The notes beneath the pieces were generated by a model that searched no databases, was not told the origin of the DNA, and saw only the letters and a program-made list of their open reading frames with translations. Below are positions 35,768 through 43,609 of a DNA stretch of 64,000 nt, piece by piece; the first letter of the stretch is position 1, and the number at the start of each line of letters is the position of its first letter. The position numbers and the translations under genes were made by a program. This DNA comes from an uncultured Muribaculaceae bacterium. GTDB taxonomy: Bacteria; Bacteroidota; Bacteroidia; Bacteroidales; Muribaculaceae. The stretch spans positions 175,867-239,866 of the forward strand of contig CAJTPK010000001.1 of NCBI GenBank assembly GCA_910578075.1. The letters are read 5' to 3'.

Positions 35768-36763
35768 ATGGAATCAACGGATAGTAAATTTTTCAATGGG
35801 AAGAAATCAGATTCTTCTGGATATATATTCGACACACCGGATAATATAGCCGGTATCCCTTCGCATAATTTCTCAAACATAAAACTATTATATTCCTCTC
35901 CTAATGGAATTTTCAGAATCTTCTCGGCAAATAGATATGGTAAACGTTTTCTGCTGAAAAGTATATCCGATCAATACGCCAATGATCCCATATACAATAT
36001 GATTCTTGCAAAAGAATTTGAAATAGGAATGGGGCTCGAACATCCAAACATACGAAGGACAATCGGATTTGAAAATATTTCGGGTATCGGGAATGCTATT
36101 ATTCTTGAATATATTGACGGGGAGACTATTGATAATGCATTGAAAGCCGGACGAATTAATCAGGACAACATAAGACCGGTAATATCGCAGCTGATTGATG
36201 CCATCGGATACCTGCATAGTAAGCAGGTTTATCACAGAGATATAAAACCTGCCAATATCCTTTTGACATATTCAGGCTCACAAGTTAAGCTCATTGATTT
36301 CAGCCTTTCTGACACGGAATCATATATTGTGCTTAAGAATCCTGCCGGAACAAGAAAATATCTCGCCCCTGAACAGCTTGAATCTGGTGCAAAACCATCG
36401 GCAAAATCAGATATATATTCATTTGGGGTTGTTATAAAGGAAATAGCGGAATACTTGAATGACCAAGACCTATTGCAGCTATCCCAAACATGCTGTGATG
36501 AAAATCCGGAGAACCGTCCGGATTCAATGTCTCGAATTACGCTCCCTCCTCAAAAAACTTCGGAGAGAAAGACGGGATCGGGCCTTGATTCAGCCAAAAT
36601 GACGTATTTCTTACTTACCGCGATATTAGCCTTGTCAATAGTTGTCGGGACTTTGGCATATCAAAAATTATTAAATAATAACAATGAGGTAAAACAAACT
36701 ATTGTTGATTCAACGAATGTTAAGATTGTTGATATGCAAAAATACAATCTGAACCGACCTTAA
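35768..36763 (+). CDS. membrane-anchored eukaryotic-type Ser/Thr protein kinase
   Basis: A 331-residue protein with a protein-kinase domain at about residues 30-255. The phosphate-binding loop is degenerate (SSPNGIFRIF). The ATP-binding lysine is K64 (FLLKSI). The catalytic loop HRDIKPANIL has D158. The magnesium site is D177 in LIDFSLSD, so the usual DFG is DFS. An APE-like element is present (YLAPEQ). A single membrane segment at about 278-300 (MTYFLLTAILALSIVVGTLAY) leaves only about 30 residues outside, with no PASTA or other sensor domain. It lies 25 bases behind five genes for surface proteins and just before a small protein with a helical domain, so it may relay or gate their function. 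Kinase activity is likely but the loop changes deserve a test. Confidence 0.85.
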   Translation: MESTDSKFFNGKKSDSSGYIFDTPDNIAGIPSHNFSNIKLLYSSPNGIFRIFSANRYGKRFLLKSISDQYANDPIYNMILAKEFEIGMGLEHPNIRRTIGFENISGIGNAIILEYIDGETIDNALKAGRINQDNIRPVISQLIDAIGYLHSKQVYHRDIKPANILLTYSGSQVKLIDFSLSDTESYIVLKNPAGTRKYLAPEQLESGAKPSAKSDIYSFGVVIKEIAEYLNDQDLLQLSQTCCDENPENRPDSMSRITLPPQKTSERKTGSGLDSAKMTYFLLTAILALSIVVGTLAYQKLLNNNNEVKQTIVDSTNVKIVDMQKYNLNRP

Positions 36764-36798
36764 TAATAGTTGTTCTAATAAAACATATTTATTCGATT

Positions 36799-37374
36799 AT
36801 GTGCAAGAAAACAGGTCTGCAAGCACTTGTGCAGACAACAAACATTAAGTGGGGATACACACCGAAGACTCCAACAGAATTTAATGATCTTGGTATTGAT
36901 ATAAAAAAGAAGACCGGATATTCAATCAGTCTATCTTCATTGAAAAGACTATGGGGATATGTAGACTACAAAAGTTTCCCATCTCCAAACACTCTTAATA
37001 TTTTGGCAAGATATAATGATTTTGAAGATTGGGAGGATTTTCTAAAAAATTACGATGGCGCTCCAACAGGTGAGACGTCCGAGTATCTGTCAAATTCTGT
37101 TGTCGATGCTGAGTCGCTTAATATTGGGGATGTCTTAAGAATTGAGTGGGAAGATGAAAAATCGTGTGAACTGGAATACTTATCGGAACATCGTTTCAGA
37201 GTAATCTCTTCCAGCAATATAAAACTTCAGGCGGAAGACACTTTCATTATGCATTCCGTGTGCGTAGGACTCCCTTTCTTCGCTGCTGACATACACCGGG
37301 ACAATGAAACAATTCCCGGATATGTAGGGGCAAAAAACAACGGCATCACCTCCATTAGCCTTAGCAGAAGGTGA
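36799..37374 (+). CDS. protein with LKRLWGY-type helical domain, possible regulator
   Basis: A 191-residue protein without signal peptide. The N-terminal 85 residues carry a pattern frequent in Bacteroidota (SISLSSLKRLWGYVDYKSFP, then LNILARYNDFEDWEDFLKNY) that looks like a small helix-turn-helix-type module. The remaining 100 residues are strand-rich (IGDVLRIEWEDEKSCELEYL, FRVISSSNIKLQ, FIMHSVCVGLPFFAADI) and I cannot name them. It is the last gene of the fimbrillin/kinase run, 35 bases after the kinase. It might be a kinase target or a regulator of the operon; this is inference. Confidence 0.6.
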   Translation: MCKKTGLQALVQTTNIKWGYTPKTPTEFNDLGIDIKKKTGYSISLSSLKRLWGYVDYKSFPSPNTLNILARYNDFEDWEDFLKNYDGAPTGETSEYLSNSVVDAESLNIGDVLRIEWEDEKSCELEYLSEHRFRVISSSNIKLQAEDTFIMHSVCVGLPFFAADIHRDNETIPGYVGAKNNGITSISLSRR

Positions 37375-37378
37375 TGCC
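37332..37378 (-). terminator. Rho-independent terminator of folE, inside the end of the 36799 gene
   Basis: GGCATCACCT (37342-37351) and AGGTGATGCC (37369-37378) pair perfectly. Read on the minus strand, the hairpin is followed by GTTGTTTTTT, so it can stop the folE transcript. It overlaps the last codons and stop of the plus-strand 36799 gene. On the plus strand there is no T run. Confidence 0.6.
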
Positions 37379-37420
37379 GGTTATAGGTCATCGTAATACT
37401 TCAATCTTATAAGAATGTAA

Positions 37421-38005
37421 TCATTGACCAAGAAGTCTTAAGAATTCCTCTCTGAGAGCCGGATCTGACTCGAACTTTCCGGTATAATCATAGGTTGTGG
37501 TGGCGGAATCCTGTTTTTCCACACCACGCATCTTCATGCAAAGATGCTCACCTGTGCAACTTACAATCACTCCCTCTGTGGGCATGGCTTCATTTATCAG
37601 ATTACAAACCTGAGATGTAAGACGTTCCTGCACCTGAAGTCTACGCGCAAAGTTATCTACTATGCGTGCAAGCTTCGACAATCCGATCATCTTCCCTTTG
37701 GGAATATATCCTACGGATACCTTTCCAAAAAACGGGAGAATATGATGTTCGCACATGCTGTAGAACTCGATGTCTTTTACAATCACCATACGAGAACCGA
37801 CGTGTTCGAAGATTGCCTGGCGCGCTATTTTTAAAGGATCAGTTCTGTATCCTGATGTAATATCCAATATTGCTTTCGCAGCCCTCTCAGGAGTTTTTTT
37901 AAGTCCCTCGCGGTCCGGATCCTCTCCTACGAGTCTCAATATGGCAGAATAATGGTCGGCAATCTGCCTGACTACATCTTCATCATGTTTTTCAACACGT
38001 CCCAT
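37421..38005 (-). CDS. folE: GTP cyclohydrolase I
   Basis: A 194-residue enzyme that turns GTP into 7,8-dihydroneopterin triphosphate, the first step of folate (and queuosine) synthesis. Zinc ligands and active-site residues are seen in FYSMCEHHILPFFGKVSVGY and in the later IVSCTGEHLCMKMRGVEK. The motif LSKLARIVDNFARRLQVQER is the classical family signature. Its length is normal for bacterial FolE. It lies nine bases behind the SPOR gene in a tpiA-SPOR-folE run, a known Bacteroidales order. A terminator follows inside the opposite gene end. Confidence 0.97.
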   Translation of the reverse strand: MGRVEKHDEDVVRQIADHYSAILRLVGEDPDREGLKKTPERAAKAILDITSGYRTDPLKIARQAIFEHVGSRMVIVKDIEFYSMCEHHILPFFGKVSVGYIPKGKMIGLSKLARIVDNFARRLQVQERLTSQVCNLINEAMPTEGVIVSCTGEHLCMKMRGVEKQDSATTTYDYTGKFESDPALREEFLRLLGQ

Positions 38006-38014
38006 ACCTAAATT

Positions 38015-38542
38015 CTACTTAATGATTACAATAGGACTCTTCACCACTCGCATTTCAGATGCGAACTGAGGGAATGCCCTCTTTAACTCCGCAAGCGCTG
38101 ATGAGGCCTCTTTGGAATTGCGGAAATTACCTACACGCGTATACCAGTTGGGCGCACTTGAGAAAGTATAGATCTGTCCCCTGTATTTAGGAAACCGCGA
38201 TACTATCGCACTGCCTCTTGCCTTGGCTCTTGATTCGAGAGAATGCTGGCTACGACCGTCGCTGAATACCTGGATCCTGTATCCTGCCATCTTATTGATG
38301 CCCGGCTTTATTACAGGACCGGTCTGACGCTTTTGGGAGTCCTGATCGGATAGAAGTAACTCGAGTATATTATCCGGTATGGAAATGTTGATGTTTCCAT
38401 TTGATTCCCTGATAATACGCTCCACAGGCGTTATCTTAGCTTCACTTGACGAAGACTCATACTGAGCGGCAACCGGAAGAATGAATCCTCCGGTTGCAAC
38501 AACAGCGAGTAATATAGTCACAATATTTCTTAGCGACGTCAT
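38015..38542 (-). CDS. SPOR-domain exported protein
   Basis: A 175-residue protein with a signal peptide ending PVAAQ. A short variable region is followed by a SPOR domain at about 90-170 (KMAGYRIQVFSDGRSQHSLE, WYTRVGNFRNSKEASSALAE, FASEMRVVKSPIVI). SPOR domains bind denuded peptidoglycan glycans at division sites, so it probably acts in the periplasm on the cell wall. It sits between tpiA (60 bases) and folE (nine bases) on the minus strand, with no functional link to either. Confidence 0.9.
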   Translation of the reverse strand: MTSLRNIVTILLAVVATGGFILPVAAQYESSSSEAKITPVERIIRESNGNINISIPDNILELLLSDQDSQKRQTGPVIKPGINKMAGYRIQVFSDGRSQHSLESRAKARGSAIVSRFPKYRGQIYTFSSAPNWYTRVGNFRNSKEASSALAELKRAFPQFASEMRVVKSPIVIIK

Positions 38543-38602
38543 AGTTATCCGTTTTGCGAAGCATGTCTTAAGATATCAGACTCCGCGGTTTTCAAATGCA
38601 AC

Positions 38603-39355
38603 TTAGCAAGCCTCGATGATACCGAGGAATGACTCTGCCTGAAGAGCTGCGCCACCGATAAGACCACCGTCAACATCAGGCTTTGCGAAAAGCTCTTTTG
38701 CATTTGAAGGCTTGCAGCTACCACCATAAAGGATAGATGTGTCTTCAGCAACCTGCTTGCCATATTTATCCTCAACTACCTTACGGATGTGAGCATGCAT
38801 ATCCTGAGCCTGCTCTGCAGTCGCAGTCTTACCTGTGCCGATTGCCCATACGGGTTCGTATGCGATGATTATCTTACCGAAATCTTCTGCGCTGAGTTCG
38901 AAAAGAGCCTCTACCTGACCCTTTACAACCTCATTGTAGCTGCCATTCTCTCTCTCTTCAAGAACCTCGCCTACACAGAAAATAGGCGTAAGACCATTTG
39001 CAAGGGCGAGCTTCGTCTTTGCAAGAAGCTGCTCGTTGTTCTCACCGAAATACTGGCGACGCTCGCTGTGGCCAAGGATCACGTGTGTCGCACCGGTCGA
39101 CTTAACCATAGATGCGCTTACCTCACCGGTATAAGCACCTTTCTCATGCTCAGAGCAATTCTCAGCACCAAGCTTAACGAGTTCAGGCTCAAGAACTGCA
39201 TTCACACTTGTAAGATGTGTGAAAGGCACACAAACAACTACGTCGCAATTGACTGTTTTTCCCTTAAGAAGGCCATTGATCTGGTTTGCCAATTCAACAC
39301 CCTCCTCAAGAGTGGTGTTCATTTTCCAGTTGCCTGCTACAACATTTTTTCTCAT
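38603..39355 (-). CDS. tpiA: triosephosphate isomerase
   Basis: This enzyme interconverts dihydroxyacetone phosphate and glyceraldehyde 3-phosphate in glycolysis. The ATG at 39355 gives the usual start MRKNVVAGNWKMN and 250 residues; a longer frame begins at 39382 but adds nine unneeded residues. Catalytic parts are visible: the Lys in NWKMN, the His in VILGHSERR, the Glu in IIAYEPVWAIGTGKTAT (which also holds the mobile loop), and the phosphate-binding LYGGSCKPSNAKEL and GGLIGGAAL. It is preceded by a consensus promoter and heads the tpiA-SPOR-folE transcript. Confidence 0.97.
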   Translation of the reverse strand: MRKNVVAGNWKMNTTLEEGVELANQINGLLKGKTVNCDVVVCVPFTHLTSVNAVLEPELVKLGAENCSEHEKGAYTGEVSASMVKSTGATHVILGHSERRQYFGENNEQLLAKTKLALANGLTPIFCVGEVLEERENGSYNEVVKGQVEALFELSAEDFGKIIIAYEPVWAIGTGKTATAEQAQDMHAHIRKVVEDKYGKQVAEDTSILYGGSCKPSNAKELFAKPDVDGGLIGGAALQAESFLGIIEAC

Positions 39356-39393
39356 TGTCTTATTTTTTATACTAAGAGTCATATTTTATCATG

Positions 39394-39425
39394 CAAAGTT
39401 AACCTATTTTATCCACCTATCCAAA
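39394..39425 (-). promoter_or_regulatory. consensus promoter of tpiA
   Basis: On the minus strand, TTTG (plus 39422-39425), 20 bases, TAACTTTG (plus 39394-39401). The leader to the tpiA start is about 30 bases. Confidence 0.75.
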
Positions 39426-39502
39426 TTTTCAGAGTCGACTTTACCCTATGACGCTCCGTTGCGGCAACTTATTCACAATTTTTATGAAAATGAGGAGACA
39501 TT

Positions 39503-39534
39503 TTTGCTTGAATCCTACTTTATTATTATTTTTG
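39503..39534 (+). promoter_or_regulatory. consensus promoter of uvrB, giving an almost leaderless mRNA
   Basis: TTTG (39503-39506), 20 bases, TATTTTTG (39527-39534). The uvrB ATG is at 39541, only six bases after the -7 box, so the transcript would begin at or within a base or two of the start codon. Confidence 0.7.
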
Positions 39535-39540
39535 TAAATT

Positions 39541-41637
39541 ATGGAATTTAAACTCACATCCGAATATATGCCGACCGGTGACCAGCCGGAAGCGATAGCC
39601 GAACTTGTGGATGGTGTGAACAACGGTATGTCACACCAGACATTGCTCGGTGTGACGGGCAGTGGAAAGACTTTCACCATGGCAAATGTCATCCAGAAAG
39701 TGAAGCGCCCCACTCTTATACTTTCACACAACAAGACTCTCGCAGCACAGCTGTATTCGGAATTCAAGAATTTCTTTCCGGAGAATTCTGTGCAATATTT
39801 TGTGAGCTACTACGATTATTATCAGCCGGAAGCCTATATACCTTCTTCAGATAAATATATCGAAAAGGATCTGATGATTAATGACCAGATCGAGAAACTA
39901 AGGCTTTCTACCGTTGCCGCTCTCCTTTCAGGAAGACGGGATGTCGTGGTGGTCTCGAGTGTAAGCTGCATATATGGTATGGGCAACCCACAGGATTTCG
40001 CTCAGACTGTCGTTAACATCAAGAGAGGTGATCATATCTCCAGAAATGCGTTCCTGAGACAACTTGTGGATTCTCTCTACAGTCGCACTGAGATTGAATT
40101 GCGTAGCGGACAATTCCGGGTCAAAGGAGACACCGTGGATATTTTGCTCTCATTTGAGGATATTCAGCTAAGAGTGATATTCTGGGGCGATGAAATAGAA
40201 TCAATTCAAACAGTCGACCCTGAATCCGGTGCTGTTCTGACCGAACTGGAAGGCTTCAACATTTATCCCGCCAACATATTCGTGTCTTCGAAGGAAAACA
40301 CAGCCCGTGCGATTGACAGGATTGCCGTTGATCTGGGATCTCAATGTGAGTTTTTCCGCAAGGAAGGCAAACTGCTTGAAGCTGAGAGATTACGGGAAAG
40401 AGTCACATATGATCTTGAGATGATCAAGGAATTGGGACATTGCAGCGGTATCGAGAATTACTCAAGATATTTCGATGGCAGAGAACCGGGTATGAGACCA
40501 TTCTGCCTGCTTGACTATTTCCCCAAGGATTATCTTACAATTATAGACGAAAGCCACGTCACGCTACCTCAGATACGCGGAATGAATGGCGGAGACCTTT
40601 CTCGCAAGATGAATCTTGTGGAATACGGTTTCAGATTACCTGCCGCTATCGACAACCGTCCGCTTAAATTTGACGAGTTTGAGAATCTTACAAATCAGGC
40701 CATATATGTAAGCGCTACCCCCGGAGACTATGAGTTGCAGCAGACCGAGGGTATTTTTACAGAACAGGTGATACGCCCTACAGGATTGTTGGATCCTGAA
40801 ATCGAGATACGCCCTACCATGAACCAGATCGATGATCTGATGGAACAGATACGTGAGCGTATCGAGGCGGGCGAGAGAACCCTTGTTACAACTCTTACAA
40901 AGAGGATGGCGGAAGAGCTGAATGACCATCTTATCAAGTGGGGTGTCAGCAGCGCATATATCCACAGCGATGTCGACACATTGGAGAGAATTCGTATCCT
41001 TGAAGACCTTCGACAAGGGGTATATGATGTGCTTATCGGTGTAAACCTGCTGAGAGAGGGTCTTGATCTGCCTCAGGTCAGTCTTGTAGCCATTCTTGAT
41101 GCAGATAAGGAGGGATTTCTACGAAACCATCGTTCATTGACTCAGACGGCAGGCCGCGCTGCCCGTAATGTGCATGGCAAGGTGATCATGTATGCAGATA
41201 AGATTACGGACAGCATGCAGCGCACGATCGATGAAACCGACAGGCGCCGAAAGAAACAGATGCAATATAATGAGGAGCATGGCATCACTCCTACTCCGAT
41301 TGTCAAGAAAAGCTGTAATGACCTTATCGAGATATATGAATCATCCGATAAGAAAAATTCTTCGGCAAGAAAAGATTCAGCCAAACAATCGGCTAAAAGA
41401 GATATGCGTAAGTCTTCAACAGCAAAACCAAAACCATATTACGAAGAGGAGCATAATGTTGACATTGCTGCCGATCCTGTTATCGGATATATGGGAAGCG
41501 ACGAATTGCGTGCACAGATTGAATCGCTCAACGCTCGGATGGTTGCGGCTGCCAAAAGAACTGATTTCATCGAGGCTGCTCAGCTCCGCGATGAGATGCT
41601 GAAATTGCGCGACCGTCTGGATTCGATGGATAATTAG
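39541..41637 (+). CDS. uvrB: excinuclease ABC subunit UvrB
   Basis: A 698-residue UvrB, the damage-verifying helicase-like subunit of nucleotide excision repair. Visible are Walker A LLGVTGSGKTFT (K43), the Tyr-rich beta-hairpin (YFVSYYDYYQPEAYIP) that clamps DNA, motif II DESH, the helicase motifs LVTTLTKRMAEELNDHL and QTAGRAARN, and a C-terminal UVR motif (AAKRTDFIEAAQLRDEM) that binds UvrC. A charged low-complexity linker (SSDKKNSSARKDSAKQ) precedes the UVR part. It is followed after 10 bases by the YgiQ-type gene. The start codon lies practically at the transcription start. Confidence 0.97.
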   Translation: MEFKLTSEYMPTGDQPEAIAELVDGVNNGMSHQTLLGVTGSGKTFTMANVIQKVKRPTLILSHNKTLAAQLYSEFKNFFPENSVQYFVSYYDYYQPEAYIPSSDKYIEKDLMINDQIEKLRLSTVAALLSGRRDVVVVSSVSCIYGMGNPQDFAQTVVNIKRGDHISRNAFLRQLVDSLYSRTEIELRSGQFRVKGDTVDILLSFEDIQLRVIFWGDEIESIQTVDPESGAVLTELEGFNIYPANIFVSSKENTARAIDRIAVDLGSQCEFFRKEGKLLEAERLRERVTYDLEMIKELGHCSGIENYSRYFDGREPGMRPFCLLDYFPKDYLTIIDESHVTLPQIRGMNGGDLSRKMNLVEYGFRLPAAIDNRPLKFDEFENLTNQAIYVSATPGDYELQQTEGIFTEQVIRPTGLLDPEIEIRPTMNQIDDLMEQIRERIEAGERTLVTTLTKRMAEELNDHLIKWGVSSAYIHSDVDTLERIRILEDLRQGVYDVLIGVNLLREGLDLPQVSLVAILDADKEGFLRNHRSLTQTAGRAARNVHGKVIMYADKITDSMQRTIDETDRRRKKQMQYNEEHGITPTPIVKKSCNDLIEIYESSDKKNSSARKDSAKQSAKRDMRKSSTAKPKPYYEEEHNVDIAADPVIGYMGSDELRAQIESLNARMVAAAKRTDFIEAAQLRDEMLKLRDRLDSMDN

Positions 41638-41647
41638 ATTTGGTTAC

Positions 41648-43588
41648 ATGAAAATCAGTAAAGAGTCAAAAAATATAAACAAGGATTATCATCTTCCGCT
41701 TCCGCCTAAATCTTCTTATCTTCCCACATCAAAGGATGAGATGGATGATTTAGGCTGGGACATGGCGGATATTATCATATTTTCGGGTGATGCATATGTG
41801 GATCATCCATCTTTCGGAGCGGCTGTAATCGGAAGGGTGCTGCAGAAGGCAGGCTATAAGGTGGCTATAGTGCCGCAGCCCAACTGGAGAGACGATCTGA
41901 GAGATTTCAAGAAACTTGGCAAACCGCGCCTGTTCTTTGGTGTGTCGGCAGGGGCTATGGATTCAATGGTCAACCATTACACTGCCAACAGAAGGATGCG
42001 GCACGATGATGCGTACACGCCTGGTGGCAGGCACGGTATGCGCCCCGATTACCCGACAATTGTCTATTCCGGAATCCTCAAGGATCTGTATCCGGATGTC
42101 CCGGTTATTGCAGGCGGGATCGAGGCTTCTTTGCGTAGAGTCTCGCATTACGACTACTGGCTTGACCGCCTCCGCCCCTCTATTCTCGCCGATTGCAGTG
42201 CGGATATGATTATATACGGTATGGGCGAGAGACCTATAGTTGAATTAGCCAAACGTATCGAACAAGGCGAGAGTATCACCGGTATCAAGGATATTCCTCA
42301 GACTGTTTTTTTCTCTGAAGACACCCCTGCCAAAAATGACATAGTGCTTAACAGCTATGAAGATTGCCTTAAAAATAAGAAATTACAATCTCTTAATTTC
42401 AGGCACATAGAGGAGGAATCCAACAAGTATCATGGCAACGTAATATGGCAGAAGATAGGCAACCGCATGATACGTATCAACCCAATGTATCCCCCTATGA
42501 CTCCGCAGGAGATGGATGCATCCTTTGATCTTCCGTACACCCGTATGCCTCATCCACGCTACAGAGGTAAACATATTCCGGCATATGACATGATCAGGCA
42601 TTCTGTGAATATGCACCGTGGCTGCTTCGGAGGATGCGCTTTCTGCACAATATCGGCTCATCAAGGTAAATTTATCGCCTCCCGCTCTAAGGATTCCATT
42701 ATGAGAGAGGTGCGACAAGTGTGCGGTATGCCTGATTTTAAGGGCTATATATCAGACCTTGGCGGTCCATCAGCCAACATGTATGCAATGGGTGGCATAA
42801 ATAAGGATATTTGTAAGAAATGTGTCCGTCCGTCATGTCTGCATCCAAAACCGTGCCCTAATCTCAATAACGACCACTCCCCTCTTCTTGATATCTATCA
42901 TTCCGTTGACAGCCTTCCTGAAGTTAAGAAGTCTTTCATCGGCAGTGGGGTGAGATATGATCTGTCAATGGCTCCTGCAAAAACACCGGAAATCGCGTCT
43001 GTCAACAGAAGATATATGACGGAGCTGATTGCAGAGCATGTGAGCGGCAGACTCAAAGTGGCTCCAGAGCACACGTCAGATGATGTTCTCGCAATCATGC
43101 GCAAACCATCTTTCGAGATGTTCCGCAGATTCAAGACAATCTTTGACAACACCAATAAGAAACAAGGTCTGAGACAACAGCTTATCCCTTATTTCATATC
43201 ATCCCATCCGGGATGCAGGGAGGTTGACATGGCTGAACTTGCATGCATAACCAAGGAACTTGATTTCCACCTTGAGCAGGTTCAGGACTTCACCCCCACT
43301 CCAATGACTGTGGCAACCGAGATTTACTATTCCGGTTATCATCCTTACACAGGAGAGAAAATATTCACGGCAAGAACAGAGAGAGAAAAACTTGCTCAAA
43401 GGCAATTCTTTTTCTGGTATAAACCGGAATCGAGGAGACAGATTATCGACTCGTTGCGCAAGCTTCATCGCCCGGATCTGATCGAGAAGCTATATCCCAA
43501 TCCTGGGAACCGATCGGGAGGACATGTCAATGGCAGAAGGTCTAACAACAGAACGACATCCGACAGATCAAACCGAAAGAACAGATAG
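41648..43588 (+). CDS. YgiQ-family radical SAM protein
   Basis: A 646-residue protein of the YgiQ/UPF0313 family. The radical-SAM cluster motif is HRGCFGGCAFCTISAHQGK with C326, C330 and C333. The N-terminal part holds the typical FSGDAYVDHPSFGAAVIGRV and VSAGAMDSMVNHYTA segments. A second set of Cys (CKKCVRPSCLHPKPC) follows the core and may bind another cluster. The C-terminal tail is basic and low in complexity. The reaction of this family is not established. It lies between uvrB and an S9 peptidase with gaps of 10 and 21 bases, so the three are probably one operon. Confidence 0.93.
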   Translation: MKISKESKNINKDYHLPLPPKSSYLPTSKDEMDDLGWDMADIIIFSGDAYVDHPSFGAAVIGRVLQKAGYKVAIVPQPNWRDDLRDFKKLGKPRLFFGVSAGAMDSMVNHYTANRRMRHDDAYTPGGRHGMRPDYPTIVYSGILKDLYPDVPVIAGGIEASLRRVSHYDYWLDRLRPSILADCSADMIIYGMGERPIVELAKRIEQGESITGIKDIPQTVFFSEDTPAKNDIVLNSYEDCLKNKKLQSLNFRHIEEESNKYHGNVIWQKIGNRMIRINPMYPPMTPQEMDASFDLPYTRMPHPRYRGKHIPAYDMIRHSVNMHRGCFGGCAFCTISAHQGKFIASRSKDSIMREVRQVCGMPDFKGYISDLGGPSANMYAMGGINKDICKKCVRPSCLHPKPCPNLNNDHSPLLDIYHSVDSLPEVKKSFIGSGVRYDLSMAPAKTPEIASVNRRYMTELIAEHVSGRLKVAPEHTSDDVLAIMRKPSFEMFRRFKTIFDNTNKKQGLRQQLIPYFISSHPGCREVDMAELACITKELDFHLEQVQDFTPTPMTVATEIYYSGYHPYTGEKIFTARTEREKLAQRQFFFWYKPESRRQIIDSLRKLHRPDLIEKLYPNPGNRSGGHVNGRRSNNRTTSDRSNRKNR

Positions 43589-43609
43589 AGTAATCCAAAT
43601 ACTATAATT

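Noticed and set aside
37342..37378. Terminator of the fimbrillin/kinase operon on the plus strand
   Set aside because: The hairpin has no T run on the plus strand and overlaps the stop codon; it fits better as the minus-strand folE terminator.
38789..39451. 220-codon plus-strand open frame over tpiA
   Set aside because: tpiA is certain on the minus strand; the Cys- and Leu-rich translation of the other strand is typical of a shadow frame.
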